Part shown: positions 50,630 through 54,578 of the stretch, one piece after another
Numbering within the stretch: the first letter of the stretch is position 1
How the letters are laid out: each line of letters opens with the position of its first letter
Assembly: GCA_020629515.1 (NCBI GenBank)
Contig: JAHDDE010000025.1
Span: 1 to 54,578 of the forward strand
From: Saprospiraceae bacterium
GTDB taxonomy: Bacteria > Bacteroidota > Bacteroidia > Chitinophagales > Saprospiraceae
DNA length: 54,578 bases
Reading direction: 5' to 3'
Made by a program: the position numbers and the translations under genes
Notes under the pieces: model-generated
What the model was told of the DNA's origin: nothing
Database searches by the model: none
What the model saw: the letters and a program-made list of their open reading frames with translations, nothing else

Positions 50630-51553
50630 CTAATTAGGAACTAAGTCTGGATTAAGTAAATCATAAAACTGATCAAGTTTAGGTAAAATGATGATTCTGG
50701 TTCTTCGATTAATCTGTCTACCTTCTGCCGTATCATTAGAAGCTAAAGAGTTATACTCACCTCTACCTGCCGCTATTAATCTATTAGGATCAATATTATA
50801 AGTATTCTGTAAAATACGGATAACTGCTGTTGATCTTGACACACTCAAATCCCAATTATCCTTAAAGCATGCTCTACTGATAGGTTGATTATCAGTATAT
50901 CCTTCTACCATTACTTCGAAGTCTGGACGAGACTCAACTATTTTAGCAATTTTACCTAATACTTCGGTAGCTTTTGGAGTAAGGTCTGCACTTCCTGAAT
51001 TATACAACATCTTGTCTGATAGATTAATAAAAACAACCGTCTTGTCAACTTCAATCTGTACATCTTTATCCGCTATTCCCTCTGCCAGGACGTCTTTTAG
51101 ATTAATAGCCAATGCTAAATTTATTGAATCAGCCTTGGTTTTAGCAGATTGTAATAATCCTATATATTGATCTTTTTTTTCTAATTGTCCTAAGGTCTCT
51201 TTGATATTTTCATTAGCAGATTGAGATAAAGTAGTTAAATCACCAACTTGTTCAACTTGTTTATCCCGGAGCATTTTTAGATCATTTATTTGAGATTTCA
51301 AATCTTCTATTTGTTCTTCTCGTAAGCCTAATTTACTTTCTACATTGCGCAAATCACTTCTTAATCCTTCTTTTTCTTGATTGCAGATTTGAATCTTATC
51401 CATAGCCGCATTCAAATCTTCGCCACACTTGCCTAGTTCTTGATTGGCCAAATCATAATCTGATTGCAGTGCTTCCAAAGTTTTCTTGCTAACACATGAA
51501 CTTGTAGAAAGTGCTAACGAAACTATGGCTAATAAGATCATCCTATAGTTCAT
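50630..51553 (-). CDS. OmpA-like peptidoglycan-binding lipoprotein with coiled coil
   Basis: A 307-residue envelope protein. The signal MILLAIVSLALSTSSCVSKK has a probable lipobox cysteine at about 20. Residues 25-140 are coiled coil (LGLREEQIEDLKSQINDLKM), and the C-terminal OmpA/MotB domain contains MVEGYTDNQPIS, NWDLSVSRSTAVIRIL, AAGRGEYNSLASNDTAEGRQ and NRRTRIIILPK. The D and R residues that hold diaminopimelate are present. It should link the outer membrane to murein. The isomerase-like gene lies 74 bases upstream on the same strand, but this gene probably has its own promoter. Confidence 0.92.
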   Translation of the reverse strand: MNYRMILLAIVSLALSTSSCVSKKTLEALQSDYDLANQELGKCGEDLNAAMDKIQICNQEKEGLRSDLRNVESKLGLREEQIEDLKSQINDLKMLRDKQVEQVGDLTTLSQSANENIKETLGQLEKKDQYIGLLQSAKTKADSINLALAINLKDVLAEGIADKDVQIEVDKTVVFINLSDKMLYNSGSADLTPKATEVLGKIAKIVESRPDFEVMVEGYTDNQPISRACFKDNWDLSVSRSTAVIRILQNTYNIDPNRLIAAGRGEYNSLASNDTAEGRQINRRTRIIILPKLDQFYDLLNPDLVPN

Positions 51554-51627
51554 TCTTAAAAATTTTAAATTGAATAATAATTAAAGTTGAATAATAAAGA
51601 TAGTAACTTGTTCCATTGAAAACGTAT

Positions 51628-52554
51628 CTATATTAAGCTTTCCAATAATTTTTTAGTGGCAATTATTCCTTCCTCCTCACTTAATGAATCTCCTTCATAT
51701 TCTATTCCGATGTATCCAGAAAATTTAGCTTCCTTTATAATATTGATCATTTTTGCAAAATCTATGGTCATTTCTTCTCCATTTCTATTAAAATCAAAAG
51801 ATTTAGCACTTACTGCTTTTGCATACGGCATCATTTCCTTTACGCCTTGATACTTGTCATATTCTTTAATGCACTCTGTACCCCACATCGCACCATCTTT
51901 TCTTTCGATACAAAAATTCCCAAAATCAGGTAAAGTACCACAATTGTCCATATTAATTTCTTTCATAAGAGAGGCCAACCAACTGCCATCAGAAGAATAG
52001 CTTCCATGATTTTCTACGATAATGTTTATATTTTCTTTAGCACCATATTCTGCCAGTAAAGACAAACCTTCTACCGCAGCTGATTTTACATCTTCTGAAC
52101 TACCTTCCCCAAATGCGTTCACTCTTATACTGTGGCATCCTAAATATTTGGCTGCGTCAACCCATTTATAATGATTTTCAACAGCTTCTCTTCTTTTAGA
52201 TTTAGACTGATCTGCTAAATAACCCTCTCGATCAATCATAATCAAAAGTTGCGTAATATCTTGATCTCGACATCTTGTATTCATTTCACTTAAGTAAAGT
52301 GAGTCTTCAGCTTTATTTTTAAAAAATTGATTCACATACTCAATAGCGTGGAAACCTAATTCTTTAGATTTTTTAGCAAAATCTAAATGATCCATCTTTT
52401 TACCAAAAATTGATTTATTAAGACTCCATTCAGCCAATGATAGTTTCAAATCATTTTGTTCTATTGTATATGGAGCCCTTAACGCACATGATGAAGTACA
52501 AATGGCTCCAACAGTACAAGTAAAAATTGTATCTAATAATTTTCGTCTATTCAT
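51628..52554 (-). CDS. Exported sugar phosphate isomerase/epimerase-like TIM-barrel protein
   Basis: A 308-residue xylose-isomerase-like TIM barrel of the kind abundant in Bacteroidota. The N-terminus MNRRKLLDTIFTCTVGAICT has a twin-arginine motif and is followed by SSC, so it may be a Tat-exported lipoprotein, a known pattern for this group. Putative metal ligands are E in IIVENHGSYSSDGSW, D in TLPDFGNF and E in IGIEYEGD. I use the ATG at 52554; a GTG directly before it is the other choice. Substrate is unknown; members of this family act on keto-sugars or inositol-type compounds. Confidence 0.88.
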   Translation of the reverse strand: MNRRKLLDTIFTCTVGAICTSSCALRAPYTIEQNDLKLSLAEWSLNKSIFGKKMDHLDFAKKSKELGFHAIEYVNQFFKNKAEDSLYLSEMNTRCRDQDITQLLIMIDREGYLADQSKSKRREAVENHYKWVDAAKYLGCHSIRVNAFGEGSSEDVKSAAVEGLSLLAEYGAKENINIIVENHGSYSSDGSWLASLMKEINMDNCGTLPDFGNFCIERKDGAMWGTECIKEYDKYQGVKEMMPYAKAVSAKSFDFNRNGEEMTIDFAKMINIIKEAKFSGYIGIEYEGDSLSEEEGIIATKKLLESLI

Positions 52555-52676
52555 CACATTTAATTAATTAAGGAGAAGATAACTAATGTTTGATAGAATA
52601 TTAAAACCATATCAACTATAATCTAATTATATATGCATTATGGTAGGCAGAGTTATATAGCCTAACCAAAGAAGTT

Positions 52677-52684
52677 TAATTTTG
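52677..52684 (+). promoter_or_regulatory. Candidate ribB promoter, -7 box TAATTTTG
   Basis: TAATTTTG matches TAnnTTTG and ends 18 bases before the ATG at 52703. The leader is too short for an FMN riboswitch, and none of its conserved sequences are present. Confidence 0.45.
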
Positions 52685-52702
52685 TAATTCAATACTTATA
52701 TA

Positions 52703-53878
52703 ATGTTAGTGAGTCATAGGTACAATGATAACAACGAAGAAAATTCTTTCAAATTGAACTCTATTACGGAAGCCATCGAAGATATACGTCAAGGTAAAAT
52801 AATTATAGTCGTAGATGATGAAGATCGAGAGAATGAAGGAGATTTTATTTGTGCTGCAGAGAAAGTAACTCCAGAAATTATCAATTTCATGGCAACTCAT
52901 GGAAGGGGCCTTATATGTGCTCCTATCACTGAAGATAGGGCCAAAGAGTTAAAGCTTAATCGCATGGTCACAGAAAATACCGATATACATGAAACAGCAT
53001 TTACTGTATCGATTGATTATAAAAAGAAAGGTTGCACTACGGGTATTTCGGCCTATGATAGAGCTACGGGAATTAATGCACTCACAGACTCAATTACATT
53101 GCCGGAGGATTTTGCGCGGCCTGGCCATATATTCCCATTGATAGCTAAGAATGGCGGAGTTCTTCGCAGGACAGGGCACACCGAAGCATCCATAGACCTC
53201 GCAGTTTTGGCTGGCTTAAAACCAGCGGGAGTATTGATTGAGATACTCAATGAGGATGGCACAATGGCTAGATTACCTCAATTGATTAAGATTGCGGAAA
53301 AATTTGCTTTAAAGATAGTTAGTATAAAGGATTTAGTAGCCTATCGAATGGATAGAGAACGGCTGATATCTTTAGAAGAGACACTGACTATTGATACTAA
53401 ATATGGAGAATTTGATTTATTGGTTTTCAAAGATACTCATAGCGGGGTTTCTCATTTGGTCCTTAAAAAAGGAGAGTGGACACCAGATGAGTCTATCTTA
53501 ACAAGAGTACACAGTGGTTCTAATGTCGCTGAGGTGTTTGCATTTTTCTTAAAAGACACTAATCGTTCGATTCACAGTACACTGGAAAAAATAGAAAAAG
53601 AGGGGAGAGGTGCTTTAATACTACTTAGACAAGAAGAACCAACAAACGGAATCCAGGACATAGTAAACTCTCTAAAAAATCAACAAGACTCAAATCGACC
53701 ACTTAATCCATATCTTAAAAGGAATATGGAAGCAGAGCAAAAAGATTTTGGTATAGGGGCACAGATTCTCCATGACCTGAACATCCGTAAAATCAGACTC
53801 TTGACCAATTCTCCAAAGAAGAGAATAGGCTTAGTAGGGTATGATTTAGAAATAGTGGAGAATATCCCAATCGACTAA
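52703..53878 (+). CDS. ribB: 3,4-dihydroxy-2-butanone-4-phosphate synthase with degenerate GTP cyclohydrolase II domain
   Basis: The N-terminal domain (about 18-220) makes the four-carbon riboflavin precursor from ribulose 5-phosphate and is intact: [38 protein letters not shown] and [15 protein letters not shown]. The C-terminal half (about 225-391) has RibA length and ends like RibA ([15 protein letters not shown]), but the zinc cysteines are gone. Where RibA has VHSECLTGD and LRCDCG this has VHSGSNVAE and LKDTNR, and the catalytic RQEGR-x-IGL has become [10 protein letters not shown]. It should therefore lack GTP cyclohydrolase activity. Flavobacterial homologues share this loss, from memory. 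Another RibA must serve the first step. Confidence 0.93.
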   Translation: MLVSHRYNDNNEENSFKLNSITEAIEDIRQGKIIIVVDDEDRENEGDFICAAEKVTPEIINFMATHGRGLICAPITEDRAKELKLNRMVTENTDIHETAFTVSIDYKKKGCTTGISAYDRATGINALTDSITLPEDFARPGHIFPLIAKNGGVLRRTGHTEASIDLAVLAGLKPAGVLIEILNEDGTMARLPQLIKIAEKFALKIVSIKDLVAYRMDRERLISLEETLTIDTKYGEFDLLVFKDTHSGVSHLVLKKGEWTPDESILTRVHSGSNVAEVFAFFLKDTNRSIHSTLEKIEKEGRGALILLRQEEPTNGIQDIVNSLKNQQDSNRPLNPYLKRNMEAEQKDFGIGAQILHDLNIRKIRLLTNSPKKRIGLVGYDLEIVENIPID

Positions 53879-53973
53879 GACTTTAGATAACCTTAGTAGA
53901 CTTAGTCCAAGCATTAATCTACTTTAATTGAACTTTGAATGGGTGATTAGTAGTTTTAATCAAAATTACTATC

Positions 53974-54558
53974 ATGTCTGAATTAAAAGATAAGAATGCC
54001 AATTCTATAATTCGCAATCATATGATTTGGTCTATGGGGGCAGGATTTATACCCGTACCTATAGCAGACTTTTTCGCAGTAACCGCAATACAGTTGGATA
54101 TGATTCGTCAGTTGAGCAGGTTATATGATGTGGACTTTAAAGAGACTAGCGGAAAAGCGATAATCACATCTTTGAGTGGTGCTAGCGTGGCAAGAATGGG
54201 GTCCCGAGCGATTAAATTTATTCCAGGGATAGGTTCTATTTTGGGAGGTGTGACATTAGCGATTTTATCAGGAGCAAGTACCTATGCACTTGGAGAAGTA
54301 TTTAAGAGTCACTTCGAAAGTGGAGGTACATTTTTAGATTTTGATGTAAGTAGGCTTAAAAGAATGTATGATGAGAAGTTTGAAAAAGGTAAAAAGGTTG
54401 CTGAAGATTTGAAGAAAGAACAAGATCTTAAAGAGGAAAAGGCCAAAACAGCTGATAAAGATGTTTTAAGCAGAATACAAGAACTAGCAAGTTTGAAAGA
54501 AAAAGGGCATATAACCGTAGAAGAGTTTGAGCTACTGAAAAAGAAGTTAATAGACTAA
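53974..54558 (+). CDS. DUF697 membrane protein with C-terminal SHOCT domain
   Basis: A 194-residue protein. Residues 1-120 match DUF697, a double-helix membrane-associated domain often found with GTPases (MGAGFIPVPIADFFAVTAIQ, PGIGSILGGVTLAILSGAST, ALGEVFKSHFESGGTFLDFD). A charged linker follows (EKGKKVAEDLKKEQDLKEEK). The last 32 residues (LSRIQELASLKEKGHITVEE then FELLKKKL) are a SHOCT oligomerisation motif. No GTPase domain is fused or adjacent in the window. Function is unknown. The window ends 20 bases after its stop. Confidence 0.85.
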   Translation: MSELKDKNANSIIRNHMIWSMGAGFIPVPIADFFAVTAIQLDMIRQLSRLYDVDFKETSGKAIITSLSGASVARMGSRAIKFIPGIGSILGGVTLAILSGASTYALGEVFKSHFESGGTFLDFDVSRLKRMYDEKFEKGKKVAEDLKKEQDLKEEKAKTADKDVLSRIQELASLKEKGHITVEEFELLKKKLID

Positions 54559-54578
54559 CCTTGACTAAAATTAAATTT

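Noticed and set aside
1-54578. CRISPR arrays, tRNA or rRNA genes, insertion sequences, prophage, integrases
   Set aside because: I found no regular spaced repeats, no tRNA-like or rRNA-like stretches in the short intergenic gaps, and no transposase or phage-like protein.

Overview
The window is AT-rich DNA from a member of the phylum Bacteroidota, probably free-living or marine. I infer this from several lines: a PorT-like type IX secretion (T9SS) protein, a secreted glycosidase ending in a T9SS C-terminal sorting domain, the Bacteroidota form of GyrA (degenerate GyrA box), a RibB whose GTP-cyclohydrolase half is degenerate, signal peptides ending in SAQ/FAQ, many starts without a Shine-Dalgarno, and several -7 boxes of the Bacteroidota type TAnnTTTG. 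Class or genus cannot be fixed from the sequence alone. I see no rRNA, tRNA, CRISPR array, insertion sequence or phage gene. It looks like ordinary chromosome, densely packed with 42 protein genes.

Region by region. 0.2-3.9 kb: a minus-strand trehalose-type catabolic operon (LacI regulator, MFS transporter, cytoplasmic trehalase) with coupled, overlapping genes. 4.0-6.5 kb: YchF ATPase, an AcpH/DUF479 protein and PorT. 6.7-10.7 kb: gyrA and a periplasmic TPR protein, closed by a clear intrinsic terminator. 10.7-14.6 kb: a TRAP transporter (DctQ, DctM, and a TakP-like DctP on the opposite strand) with a zinc alcohol dehydrogenase between them. 14.7-17.1 kb: a MazG-like pyrophosphohydrolase and two divergent coiled-coil/LEA-like proteins of unknown role. 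17.1-22.5 kb: oligo-1,6-glucosidase, and divergent from it a 1199-residue T9SS-exported alpha-amylase-family enzyme with three copies of an accessory module. 22.5-25.2 kb: GNAT, DNA polymerase IV, 3-methyladenine glycosylase and a small secreted protein. 25.3-27.5 kb: a BtuB-like TonB-dependent receptor under a cobalamin riboswitch. 27.6-29.8 kb: folD, a DinB-like protein and prmA. 29.9-32.0 kb: minus-strand operon ferredoxin-iscX-UbiA prenyltransferase-maf.

32.1-39.3 kb is the least explained part: an 869-residue protein with two CbbX-like AAA+ modules behind a duplicated N-terminal beta domain, converging on an operon of a 976-residue TPR protein and a 531-residue outer-membrane barrel. 39.4-47.6 kb: secreted M1 peptidase, membrane-anchored adenylate cyclase with an exported sensor part, a small duplicated basic secreted protein, M23 peptidase and alaS. 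47.8-54.6 kb: a large secreted cysteine-rich protein, OmpA-like lipoprotein, an exported TIM-barrel isomerase-like protein, RibB(A) and a DUF697-SHOCT membrane protein.

Functionally, trehalase, oligo-1,6-glucosidase and the exported amylase outline alpha-glucan and trehalose use. PorT is part of the machinery that would export the amylase. The best leads for something undescribed are the twin-AAA+ protein, the TPR/barrel operon beside it, the coiled-coil pair at 15.2-17.1 kb, and the dyad-rich DNA at the start of dinB.
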